Shown here piece by piece: positions 31,757 through 43,030 of a stretch of 64,000 bases of DNA (the stretch's first letter is position 1; each line of letters begins with the position of its first letter). The notes below the pieces were generated by a model. The model was given only the letters and a program-made list of their open reading frames with translations, did not search any database and was not told the DNA's origin. The position numbers were made by a program, and so were the translations under genes. Source of the stretch: Locusta migratoria (Eukaryota > Arthropoda > Insecta > Orthoptera > Acrididae); the NCBI GenBank assembly GCA_026315105.1, contig CM048744.1:348401668-348465667 (forward strand). Direction: 5' to 3'.

Positions 31757-34756
31757 TTTGGGGTATCTGGACCCAGGGGGTAAATGGATCAACCCCCCCC
31801 CCCCCCCCCATAAAATTTGTTAGAGTAATTTCACTTCAAGCAGTTGGTAACATGAAGAACAATGGTGTCTGCCTTTAGCAGATAGTCTCAGCTATCTATG
31901 TGTTGTGGCTTTTGTGTGGCAGTTTTTTCAATTTTGTATGCTGAATTTCTGTAGCAAAGTGATGTCATCCTGACTTTATGAAGTGCCTACATATTTACTG
32001 TAACCATTATTGCTGTTACAAGTAATTTAGCTTAAAGTAGAAGCACAACAATTATTTGAAACATTACTGGCAACATGTGTTCTTCTTTGTTTTATATGTT
32101 GAACATGGTGGCCCAGTTATCCCCAACATTTTTCTAAACTGGGATAATTGCACCTGGTGCTTGTGGGTTTTGGACCCACCTAGGTCCCACTTAGCCCAAG
32201 CTCATCCATTTACCCCAAGTACATTAATTATTATTATTGTTTTTTTAAATTCATTTCTGAAGTCAACTTGTTATATTTTTCCTTGTGAATTCTATTAATT
32301 TTATCCAGTGTCTAATATCTGAGTTCAAACTGCAAATATCTAATCCACCCTTGCCTAAACTTTTGTTGACTAACTTTCTTACATTTTCTGCAGATAATGG
32401 TGAGAACGGATCAGAAGAAGTCAGAGGAGAGCTGGCATAATTTACTCTGAAGAGGATTTAATAAAAACCTTTGAAAATATTAGGAACGGCAATAGGACTG
32501 CCAGGGGAGCAGCTACCTCCTACAATATTCTTAAGTCTACACAGAAACACTGTATTCTGGATAAACATGGTCAAGGATTCACTTCAAGAACTGGCAGGGG
32601 TGGTGGTGGTGGTGTATCATTCTTGTGTACTGCTGAAGAAGAAGAGAAAGTGAACTGTTTGAAAGTAATGGACAAAACTGAGTTTGGCTTATCTTGATAA
32701 GAGATTTTGGATCAGACAAAACAACATCCCATGTAGACCAGTGGCCTGGTGGAGACGGGATTATAAATTTTAGAACTAGGCACCATCTGTCACTCACCAA
32801 AATTGATTTTCAATTTTGACAAAACTTCATTTTGACATGACCAGTCAAAAACAAGAGTTGTTGGGGTCATTGGTGCAAAAAGTAGGCTGCAAAATGGGTA
32901 CACCTGAGCATGAAAAAACATCAGTACTGTTATGCTGTTCTACAGCAGGACAAATGATTCCACTACTATGTGTATTCAAAGGAAAATATGTAATGGAGAA
33001 CTGGATTGATCAGGATGTTCCATCGAAAAATTAGTTTCAGCAAGTTCATGGGGATGAATGAAAACCACTTTATTCTTGAGTTAGTTTTGTGAGTTGTTTT
33101 TACCAAATATAGGTGAAGAAAGACCACTAACTGGTTAATCTATGATTACCATAATATTCAAATTTCAATTAGATTAGCCCAGCAGAAACAAATTTTGAAG
33201 CTACCTCCTCATACCACAAATCTATTACAGACTCTGGATGTTGTATATTTTTAAAAGCATCAGTACTAAGTGGGTCAGCGAATTGTGTAAATGGCAAAGA
33301 GATAATCCAAACAAAAAGATCCATAAACAGATATTTGTCTCACTTTTAACCAGGCTAGCCCAAGATGTATCAGTGGATCTAAGGAGTCCCAACTTGAGTA
33401 TTCAAGACAACTGATTTGACGAGATAAATATAAATAAATAAAAAATTGCCCAAATCCAAATGCTATCACCAGAGGAAACTGTCATGGGACAATAAACAAC
33501 CTCCACTCAAAGAAACAGTCTTCCACCCAATAGGCACATTGTCTCTGGAAATAATTTCAGCTTCTAACCCTACAGACACAGCAACAGTGGAAATAGTTGC
33601 TACCCTTGCAGACACAATGCCACAAGTAGTAGTCCTTGCTTAACAGACGTACTAGTGACCCTGGACGTAGCTGTTCCCCTAGGTGGAATTCTGCTGCATG
33701 AAGAGCAAGTCAGTATATCCACAGATGGAAATCAACCAGGAGTAGGCAATACATTCACCGCTGCAAATCCACCATTGATAACAAGTACATCACAAGAGTT
33801 TTGAAGAGCTGTTCTTAGACTTGCTTCAGGATTTAAAAAACTAAAAGCTGATTAGAAGTGTGAAAGACATGTTACCAAATGTGAGATTATTAAAACAAAA
33901 AATATTTATTAATGAAAGAAAAAGAGCAAAATAATAATAATACCAGAGGAAGTGAACAGAAAGTCAATCAAACTGGCTGAAAGACAAAAGAAGAAAGAAT
34001 TGGCAAAGGTGAACATTTCTAAGGACAACGACAGCAGAAAAAAAAAGTAAAAAAAAATATGCTGATAAAGAGGCAAGTGAAGAAAGTGGCCAGTTCTTTA
34101 TGTGTGACAGTGATTATAATCATGCTTTCATCAGCTATTCTGATAAAGAAGTAATTGAACAAGATGTGACTTCATTACAAGTAAGTAAATACTGTGCCGT
34201 GAAAGTCTATGGGAAATCACAAGTAAATATCAGACTTTACATTGCAAAAAATACAAACCAATGTCATGTTTTTTGAATGACACTTTAAACCATGAAGTTT
34301 ATGGAAACAGATGAAGAGGCATACATTACTGGAAAAGATATAGTAAGAAATCTGATCTGTCAAAGTCACTTAAAAGCACCTCTGCTAGATTCAAAGATAC
34401 AATCAACTTCACTGATAATTTTAGTGACTTACTGAACATTTAGCCCATTAACTTTTCTTAATTACACATAATGTAATACAACTTACTTAAATATTAATAA
34501 ATGAAATTGGCTTAACTATCTTTTCTTGTATAATTGTAAGTCTTGTTTCTTAATAAAAATTGAGTTATTCGAAAATTTGAATTAATTTCACACCCAGTCA
34601 CATGTGTAGGGGTTCACTTAATGTTGTCGACAACTTGATTATAGTGTTGTCGTAATGACATGGAGATCATATGTTTGCCGACATGTCCAGTTACCTTAAT
34701 CCAGACAACAATAGTTAGTATGAAATTAAGACCCTTATGGCCCAGTTGCCCCACTT
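31757..34756 (+). mobile_element. pogo/Tigger-like DNA transposon, degenerate
   Basis: The proposed 3.0-kb element has ends TTTGGGGTATCTGGACC (left) and AGTGGGGCAACTGGGCC (reverse complement of the right end), each flanked by TA (31755-31756 and 34757-34758), the target duplication of this superfamily. The ends match at about 12 of 17 positions, so they are suggestive rather than proven. A related GGCCCAGTTATCCCC word lies internally at 32109. A C-run (about 31792-31810) follows the left end. The transposase remains lie inside. Confidence 0.6.
32399..34440 (+). pseudogene. pogo/Tigger (CENP-B/jerky-like) transposase pseudogene
   Basis: The reading frame is broken but ordered. An ATG at 32399 begins a psq-type helix-turn-helix segment with YSEEDLIKTFENIRNG and GAATSYNILKST (about 32440-32560). 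The DDE core follows: GCKMGTPEHEKTSVLLCC and AGQMIPLLCVFKGK (about 32890-33000), then LKLPPHTTNLLQTLDVVYF with KWVSELCKWQRDNP (about 33195-33320), the usual block around the third acidic residue. A lysine-rich segment (about 33940-34070) and a C-terminal YCAVKVYGKSQV stretch (about 34190) complete it. Many stops and shifts make activity impossible. Domestication is unlikely for the same reason. Confidence 0.82.
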
Positions 34757-35589
34757 TATGGGGGTACATGGACCAATTAGGCAATTTTTCCCTTTTTCCC
34801 ATCTCAAGTTTAAAAATAACAAAAAAGACATTCTGTTATAATATATTTGAAGGCAGCATGTTGTATTATAATAAAATATGTTTTAGATAGTGATTTAACA
34901 TATAAGTACTTCCTAGGCTAGTACTAAGTGGTACTACGATGCATAGACAGGGACAACCATGACAAAAACAAGGCCTTTTGCTTCCCCGGGTCCTGCACCG
35001 AAAAAGCCATGAAATGTTGATGCAGACGTTACTCATACGATTCCCATTCATCAGTAGCCATCTCAAACGGCGGAAAAGAAGGCACCGCCACCACCGACGA
35101 CACACCAGAAGCCCTCCCCCCCCCTCCCGGGGCCAAATGTGACACTGTGGACACCAGGGAGGACACGGCTGCTACTAACGGTTGCTGTTGTTTCGTGATC
35201 AACGACGGAAGACCCTAGAGGTGGGCACAGACAGCCCGAAGCAACTCGTCCATTGCGAAGTCACAGCACACGCGGATGCAAAAACCTCATCGCCACTTTT
35301 ATGACTTCAAGTTCTTATTTGCAAAACAGTTCAGGTTCGCATCAGTATAGCAACTGCCCGAGCGGCTTGGCCACCCAGCTTAGAGCTTGCTTTTCCCCAT
35401 CAGGTGGTGTCCTGATTGCATCATCCCGATTCCTCATACATCCTCTGGCGGTGGCCAGCTCATCCTGTTTCCCATGTGGCCTCTCATGGCACGACGCGAT
35501 TTGCGGGGCGTGCAACTTGTAAATTGTGTAGGTGTCTGAGTATTCCATAGTGGCCACAAGTAATCTCCAAAGAAGAACTATGGAGGAGA
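34757..35589. other. interval without recognised features
   Basis: No known domain was found. A C-run lies near 35115-35130. Overlapping frames on both strands in 35250-35520 are unassigned. Confidence 0.4.
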
Positions 35590-35890
35590 ACCCATCAAAC
35601 ACCCATTGATATTGAGATATGCTGTAGGAAATGGAAGTGGATTGGGCATACGTTAAGGCGTGGTAAAGACAACGTGGCAAGACAAGCCCTAGAATGAAAC
35701 CTACAAGGCAGCAGGAGAAAAGGCAGACCAAGGAATACATGGAGGAGGAGTGTAATAGCAGAAGGGACTGAGAAAGAAGGGAAGACCTGGATTGAGATCA
35801 AGACTCTGGCACAGAACTGAGTCCAGTGGTGGAAGTTCATTGATGCCCTATGCTCCACTTAGGAGATATAGGAAATAAGTCAAGTAAATA
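35590..35890 (+). pseudogene. LINE 3'-terminal coding fragment
   Basis: A plus-strand frame reads RKWKWIGHTLRRGKDNVARQ (about 35615), RKGRPRNTWRRSV (about 35715) and NRVQWWKFIDALCST (about 35815), the conserved end of endonuclease-RT proteins in a non-LTR family distinct from the three above. No RT core is attached. Interval 35891-36225 holds nothing recognised. Confidence 0.75.
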
Positions 35891-36225
35891 CCTATTTTCT
35901 AGAGAGTTTCCAATTTCTCCTGCTACTTCCTCTCTGTATCATAGATAGCAGCATAGCACTTTTCGGCTGCTAGTTGAAATTAGATGTCTGTGAAGGTAAG
36001 AAGTGTTGTTTTCCATATGTTTTCCTCATGATTGTTCACAGCCTCAACAATGATTTCAATAATCTTTATTGGAGAGTTGATGTATTGAGCCAATAAAGCT
36101 AATAATATTTTTTACTTCATTACGATTATGTAAAAGTTAACAGCTTGGTTTAAAACTGAAATTATTGCCATAATAATGTCTGTTTCTATTCACTATCAAA
36201 ATTACCTCACAATTATTACAAAGTT

Positions 36226-36545
36226 ACCTGCTCCGTAGCACAGTGATAGAGTGCCAGACTACAAATCCAAAGGCCATGGGGTCGATCCCTGGCAGGTCCT
36301 AGGATTTTTATATGTCACTTTGCACTTCTTTCACATCTGGCAGTGTTGCTGATGTGTAAAATACTGAGTCGCACCGTGGTTCAAAACCCACGTTAAACTG
36401 TAGGTCCCCTATAACTGTCTGGGTAAGTCAGTTTGAAGGTCAGAGGAAGACAAAAACATACCACCTCCAAACAGGACCATGCATAGTAAAGCACTGTGGT
36501 GTTCAAACCAATCTTCAGATTGTTGACTGCTTTACCTTAACTAAC
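36226..36545 (+). mobile_element. SINE-B, tRNA-derived SINE of a second type
   Basis: The head has an A-box-like CGTAGCACAGTGATAGAGTG and a B-box-like GGGGTCGATCCCTGG, followed by a ~250-bp body ending CAAACCAATCTTCAGATTG. A truncated relative is at 12490-12660. TSDs were not clear. The tRNA of origin cannot be assigned from the decayed anticodon arm. Confidence 0.7.
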
Positions 36546-38109
36546 CCTATCACGAAATTACCTTCAAAATGTTAAAACATTTAATTTAATCATAGAATCC
36601 TAATGATACATAAATACTTAAATAGTTTTATGTGCCTTTAAATTAACTTGTAATAACTAACTGTGTGCGGTTGGATTTATATTAATAGATGCAAGTACTA
36701 CAGAATGACAAGAAAATAAAATTATCAAGAATATATGTCACATTAGCCTAACCAGTTGTACTTTAACTGTTTCATGATAAGGAATACTCATGAAAGCTGA
36801 GACAGGGAATGAAGATATCAAATGGAAAAAGTCATACCTAGATGAAGATTTATATATTAGAAACTGAACTGCTAAGATTACTTCATATTATAATGTAACA
36901 ATGAACAGGAGGCAAAAATGTTATAGAAATAGTAGTTGTAGGATTCTAAGAGAGTAAGGGTTAGAAAAAGTGAAGCTCAGCATAGTGGCAGAGACAGGAC
37001 AATTTAGACTGACTAGTCACTGTGTTAGACAACAGCCATACTGCTGTGGATACAATAGTTTCTACTAGAGCTCCTAAGTTACCCACTGTTGGGTAGCACT
37101 CGGGTGGGTTGTCATCCAGGACTGTTGAGTGCTGTTGGCAAGTAGTATGCTCTCAGTCCTTGTGAAACCAATTGAAAAGTAGTGTCTCCTGTCATTAAAA
37201 CTGACACAATGGCTGGGAGTGTGGAGCTCTGACCACATCCCCCTCCAACCTGCACCCACTGACACCTTTGGGTAGATGATGACAAGGCAGTTCCTCAGTA
37301 CTTGTTGGTCCTCTTGCGACCTATAGGAAGAGGTTTACGGTCACTGTGTGTTACTCAACCAGTGACATCTTTGGATGTATTATGGAGACAATGCACCATA
37401 CTCAAGCTGTTATCAGTTTTGTAGACCTCAGTGGCACAACTTCTCACTTAAGTAGATCTTCATTATACAGGTCACTGAATGTATGTCTCTTCAGGAAATA
37501 CCATCACTAAGCATGGATTGGAACATCCAACAACTTTTTCTTTTTAGGCATCAGTTTGAGATATGATGCCACAAAATTTTTAGTCTTCCCTGCCCCCCCT
37601 CCTTCCAAAATTATATGCTATATTTACCACTAACGCAGTCCATTCCAGCTCTCTCATAAAGAAAACATACATAGCAATATCAGGAATTGATTCCATATCC
37701 CCCACACAGAAGCCCGATATGCTGCACACTGTGGTGTTGGTCTACAGAGTGATGAGATAAAATTAAAGATAATTGAGGCAGTAACAGTGAGCTAAAATAA
37801 AAAAAAAATAGTCAAGAACAAATACAGTTAAATGTACCATGTGATTATAATTAAAGTTAAAAATTTAAATAATTGAAAAAATAACACCACTGGTCAGAAT
37901 GATGTAAAATTGCAACAGAATGTTTTGGAGAAGAGGGAAAAATGTATGCAGAGGAAAAATAAATAGTGTAAAAATTGATCAATAGCTGGTGCTGTAAGCA
38001 CCACAATTTAATACTGGTCAATTACAAATGACAAGTTAGACATTAAAGCAGTACTACTCAGTTACGAAATCCCATCTGCCACAGCGAGGTTATATCATAT
38101 CGGATCAGA
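36546..38109. other. interval without recognised genes
   Basis: AT-rich and CpG-poor. The segment at about 37190-37260 shares CATTAAAACTGACACAAT with 41770-41790, pointing to a shared unclassified repeat. No protein is recognised. Confidence 0.35.
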
Positions 38110-39315
38110 AAAATTGGCTTTTAATTGTCCTGAGGCCAAAAACTGCATAAAAAGCATAACTCAAAATCAAATTGTACTTTTAATTTCCCTATGATTGGCA
38201 CAAAACATGTATATATGCTGTCCACCGTTCCTTACAACAAGTTGAAATCAAGAAACAGCATGTTCTTCAACTAATCAAAGTGTTTCCAGGGTCACATTTT
38301 GAATGTGTTGCACAGTGTGTGCCTTCAATGCAGCTAAGTTTGCAATCGGAACACTGAACACAACATCTTTCAGATAGCCCCACAGCCAAAAGTTACACAG
38401 ATTAAGATAAACTGATTGGGGCAGGCAGGCTGTAGGGAAATGGGGGCTGATAATCCTAGCATTTCAAAAATGGTGCTTTAGCAGCTGCTTACCTGGATTT
38501 GCCATGTACAGAGGAGTGCCATCTTGCAATAAAAATGATCCTATCCACACATCCATGCTGTTGGAGAGCTGGAATGATGTGGTTGCACAAGACACTCATA
38601 GTGCTTACCAGTGATAGTACAAGGAACAGGTCAGGAAGCACCTGTGTCTTCGAGGGGGGGGGGGAGATGCCTTATGATAAATGATAAACCTGTACCACAC
38701 AGTGACCTATTCAGGATGAAGTGGTACTGGTTGATTTGCTTGTGGATTTTTCTGTTGCCCATATTCAACAATTCTTTGTATTGACATATTCTGTCAGATG
38801 AAAGTGGACTTCATCTGTCAAAAATTCTTCTATGGCCATACATCATCGACTTCCATGTGATGAAGAAATTCTAAAGCAAAAATATCTTTTCCTGGGAAGT
38901 CAACAGGAAGCAACGTGTGACCTGGGTAATTTTGAATAGATAGCAAAGAAGGATGTTTAGTAGGATTTTATGCACCATAGTCACAAATTTGTCCAATTTT
39001 CGAGCAAGTTTCCATGCATTGCCTGTTTGCTCACCGCCACTTGACTCCTCCTGTATTGTTGTGGCCACTTCTTCCACTGACAATGAAGCTATCCATTTCC
39101 TCTCTCTACCATGTTGCACACCAAAGGATCCCATCTTTTCAAATTTCTGAATCATCCACTCCAGACCCACAGTAGTCATCGGACCAATTTTTTTTTTTTT
39201 TCTTCAAACCCTTCAGTGTCCTGGACTTCTGCAGAGCAACTTGTGCACAGTCATCATTCTTATACATCAGCTTCACAAGTAGAGCACGATCCTGCATTGA
39301 GTCAGTCATGGCGAA
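38110..39315 (-). pseudogene. Tc1/mariner-superfamily transposase pseudogene
   Basis: The minus strand gives a near full-length but broken transposase. The N-terminus reads MQDRALLVKLMYKNDDCAQ and KSRTLKGLKK (about 39300-39200), with helix-turn-helix text around SLSVEEVATTIQEES (about 39080) and KLARKLDKFVTMVHKILL (about 39000). EFLHHMEVDD follows near 38860, then PLHPE-VTVWYRF (about 38715), a damaged DDE block, and FWLWGYLKDVVFSVPIANL (about 38390). The end is near 38190. The catalytic aspartates cannot all be placed because of stops and shifts. No terminal inverted repeats were found. A T-tract interrupts the N-terminal part near 39185-39200. Confidence 0.78.
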
Positions 39316-39596
39316 CATCTCAGACGCAAAATGAGCAAAAGCTATTTACCCAGTGTGTTTATACCAATTTCTATGGGCTGCGCCATAACAGGTGTTTTTA
39401 ATTACATATTCTGAAACATTCAGTGTATAATGAATTTAGCATGAGGGAACTTATTTGTTTTGTTAAGTAAACATCCAGATACCATATAAGCTTATGACAA
39501 AAGTAGTTTGTCAAACCATTAGCTCTCCTGTCTATATAATTTAGTTAAATTACTTCTGTTTATAAAAGTTCCATAAGAACAACCTGTCTCAGTATT

Positions 39597-41300
39597 GTTG
39601 TTGTTGTGGTCTTCAGTCCGGAGACTGGTTTGATGCAGCTCTCCACAATACCCTATCCTGAGCAAGCCTCTTCATCTCCACATAAGAATAACAACCTACA
39701 TCTGTCTGAATCTGCTTACTGTATCCATCTCTTGGTCTTCCTCTGCGATTTTTACCCCACACACTTCCCTCCAACGCTAAATTCACAATTCCTTGATGTC
39801 TAAAAATGTGTCCTACCAATCTATCCCTTCTTTTAGTCAAGGTATGCCAGAAATTTCTCTGTTCAGTACCTCCTCATTAGTTACGCGATCCACCCACCTA
39901 ATCTTCAGCATTCTTCTGTAGCACCATATTTCAAAAGCCTCAATCCTCTTCCTGTCCGCACTGTTTTATCGTCCATGTCTCACTCCCATACAAGGCAACA
40001 CTCCATACAAATGCCTTCAGAAAGGACTTCCTTAGGCTTAAATCAATATTCGATGTTAACAAATTTCTCTTTTTCTAGAACGCTTTTCTACCCATTGCTC
40101 TTCTGCATTTTATATCCTCTGTGCTGTGACCATCATTTGTTATTTTACTGCCCAAGTAACAAAACTCATCTACCTCCTTTATTGCTTCATTTCCCAATCT
40201 AATTCCTTCAGCATCGCCTGATTTTCTTAGACTGCACTCCATTACCCTAGTTTTGCTCTTGTTAATGTTCATCTTATATGCACCTTTCAACACACTGTCC
40301 ATTCCGTTCAATTGCTCTTCCAGGTCCTTTGCTGTATCTGACAGGATTACTATGTTGTCGGCAAAATGCAATGTTTTTAATTCTTCACCCTGAACTTCAA
40401 TTCCTTCTCCAAATTTCTCCTTGCTTTCCTTTACAGCTTGCTCAATGTACAAATTGAATAACAATGGAGAAAGACTACAACCCTGACTTACTTCCTTTCC
40501 AACCACTGCCTCCCTTTCATGCCCTTCGACTCTGACAACAGCTGTCTGGTTTTTGTACAAGTTGTAAATAACCTTACGCTCCCTATATTTTACTCCTGCT
40601 TACTTCAGAACTTTAAAGAGTTTATTCCAATCAACATTGTCAAAAGCCTTCTCCAAATCTACAAAAGCTAGAAATGTAGGTTTGCCTTTTCTTAAGCTAT
40701 CTTCTAGGATAAGCCGTAAAGTGAGTATTGCCTCCCGTGTTCCTACATTTCTCCTGAACCCAAACTGACCTTCCCCGAGGTCGGCTTCTACCAGCTTTTC
40801 CATCCTTCTGTATATAATTCGTGTTAATATTTTGCAACCATGACTTATTAAACTGATGGTTCTGTAGTTTTCACACCTGACTGAGCCTGCTTTCTTTGGA
40901 ATGGGGATTATAACATTTTTCTTAAAGTCTGAGGGTATTTCGCCTGTCTCATACATCGTACACACCAGTTCAAATAGTCTTGTCATGGCTGGCTCTCCCA
41001 GAGACTTCAGTAGCTCTGAGGGTATGTCATCTACTCCTGGGGCCTTGTTCTGACTTATGTCTTTCAGTGCTCTGTCAAATTCTTCTCTCAGTATAGTATC
41101 TCCTATTTCACCTTCATCTACATCCTCTTCCCTTCCTACAATATTGTCTCGAAGTTCATTTCCTTTGTAGAGCCCCTCTATATACTCTTTCCACCTTTCA
41201 GCTTTCCCTTCTTTGCTGAGAACTGGTTTTCCATCAGTGTCCTTGATATTCATAGAGCTGTTTTTCTTATCTCCAAATGTTTCTTTTATTTTCCTGTAGG
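39597..41300 (-). mobile_element. RTE LINE copy, 5'-truncated, 11-bp TSD
   Basis: The 1704-bp copy is from the same family as 2638-5911. It reads leftwards from the region just before the RT to the full 3' end, and is flanked by a perfect TSD, GTCTCAGTATT (39586-39596 and 41301-41311). Target-primed reverse transcription explains the intact 3' end and missing 5' half. Confidence 0.93.
39613..41253 (-). pseudogene. RTE reverse transcriptase, truncated and frame-broken
   Basis: Minus-strand blocks in order are NKAPGVDDIPSELLKSLG (about 41050), NYRTISLISHGCKILTRIIY (about 40850), GFRRNVGTREAIL (about 40760), FVDLEKAFDNVDWNKLF (about 40660), QGCSLSPLLFNLYI (about 40480), and FADN (about 40360) in place of catalytic FADD. 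The second aspartate has become asparagine. DGHSTEDIKC lies near 40120, then a frame break and the C-terminal LVGHIFRHQGIVNLALEGSV region (39840-39613). No endonuclease domain remains. The protein ends SNQSPD as in the full-length copy. Confidence 0.88.
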
Positions 41301-41311
41301 GTCTCAGTATT

Positions 41312-42169
41312 ATGTAATCATTTATATTCCTGTAAAAAATTACTTACTAACATTTCCTGTAGTTGTTTGAAATATACCAAACAGTTTAACATGGCCTGTT
41401 CATGGTAGAACATTGCTGTTGTATTTGTATCAAGAAATTTCAATTATGTAAACAAATTGTCACTGCTCTAGTTGTAATTTGCACGCATATCTAATTTCTA
41501 CTTTCATTTGTTACATAAATACTTTTGGTTTGTACTGAATAATTTACTATACTTGTTTCAGAAGGACTTATTTATGTTTAGTGGAAATTGAATGTGAGAA
41601 TTGCATTGCTTGTCCACCTACCTATATCTTTCATTCTCCTCTCCAGATCTGCTGTTATGTGTGTGCCCAGCTTAATCATCCAATGAGAAATGGTGTAAGA
41701 ATTTTTTGATGAGTATTGTCATATTACTTATGTATAATGAAAAAATAATTCTCATGAAAACTATGATAACATTAAAACTGACACAATATGCTGGTAACAA
41801 TGGTGCCACATACACATCTGCAGAACACAGGTGTGGGCCGTAGAACAGTGTAAGCAAGCCATTATTCTTGTGGCCAACCATGTCAGTGTGTCATAAAAGG
41901 GTCCCCCTTCAAAGAGGACGGGTTTTACACCCACTCTTTCAAAATTCACTCATGGTGACATATTATATCCATAATGTTGTGAGAAGCATTAAAAGTATTC
42001 AGCCCGTAATGCATGATTTGTATGAAGTGCAATTATTCCTGCAATTGCAGTAATTACTATACTTAATCACCATCTCAAATATTACATTTGAGTTATCCAA
42101 TGAACTGGAAAACTGCATACATGATGATGAAATACCCGGAAATGGGATGTAAGGAGTTCATTATTGCTT
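41312..42169. other. interval without recognised genes
   Basis: No known domain was found. Bases 41770-41950 share a CATTAAAACTGACACAAT word with 37190 and may be an unclassified repeat. Confidence 0.35.
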
Positions 42170-42600
42170 TACATCTTATAGTTGCACAGTATTTAATCCT
42201 GGTATGACTACTCAACAGCTGTACATCAGAATGAACAAACGGTCTCCGCCAAATTGTGGCCAAGAGTAAGATTGGTACAAGATGCAGCTGAGCATAAGAT
42301 ACATAATTTTAATGGCTGCTTTACACCTGGGCCATCTGCAATCCCACATCTCCACCACAACCAGCTTTTCTGAATTGCACAGATGGGAGTTATCCTTACA
42401 AAATATTATCTAGTCTCAAAATTATCCAGGATTCAACCTGTAGTAAGTTACCATCCCCATCCAACAATTCCTACTCCTCTATTCTGCACTTCACTGATTT
42501 TTCTATGTGCTTGTCTGGGCTCAGTGACCACATTTATGATGAGTTGCTGCCAATTCTCATTAAACTGTTATAATTTGCACTGAGACTACTAAAGAGCCTA
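42170..42600 (+). mobile_element. Penelope-like element 3' fragment
   Basis: The text resembles the C-terminal and post-coding end of a Penelope-like element: an IRMNKRSPPNCGQ-like stretch around 42225, then SELHRWELSLQNII (about 42365). The corresponding region of the copy to the right ends at IRMNGHHQT-like text, so this fragment lies upstream in the same orientation. It could be an unrelated copy or the truncated upstream partner that Penelope elements often carry. Assignment is by recognised wording of the family only. Confidence 0.5.
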
Positions 42601-42834
42601 TTCAATAACTTTTGCATTGTAACAGATGCAGTAACTGATCAGGACTGTGAGGGACTGGTCATTGATTTCTTTCTTATTTACCACATCTCCAGATATGGAA
42701 CGAGTCAGTATATAAGACTGTGCCAACCAAGTAGTAATAGAAATCTGGGACATGTAGTAGTTCTATGCATATCACAGACTTAAGCATAAGTAAAAAGAAC
42801 AAACAACATAATACAGAAATTAGCTTATTTTTTT

Positions 42835-43030
42835 AATTTTCCTAGGAAGTCCTTGATGGAACACAAAGAGTGAGCCATGAGGAAACGCTTCAGTTTAGCT
42901 TTGGACTTGTGTGGATTACCACTAAGCTTTTTGAATTCTTGTGGCAGCTTATAACAAATGGATGCAGCAGAATATTGCACACCTTTAGACACAAGGATGA
43001 CCAAAGTGTGATCCAAATACAAATTCAAAC
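42835..43030 (-). pseudogene. Jockey LINE C-terminal fragment (distal part of split element)
   Basis: On the minus strand KGVQYSAASICYKLPQEFKK and LKRFLMAHSLCSIKDFL form the conserved tail of Jockey-clade proteins. It is the expected continuation of the minus-strand RT at 46010-45400 and 44593-44490, with about 90 residues lost between. Confidence 0.7.

Noticed and set aside
31792..31810. C-run as an assembly gap edge at the CpG break
   Set aside because: It lies about 900 bp to the right of the change and inside the proposed pogo element.
32399..34440. Domesticated pogo-derived host gene
   Set aside because: Stops and frame shifts run through all domains, including the DDE core.
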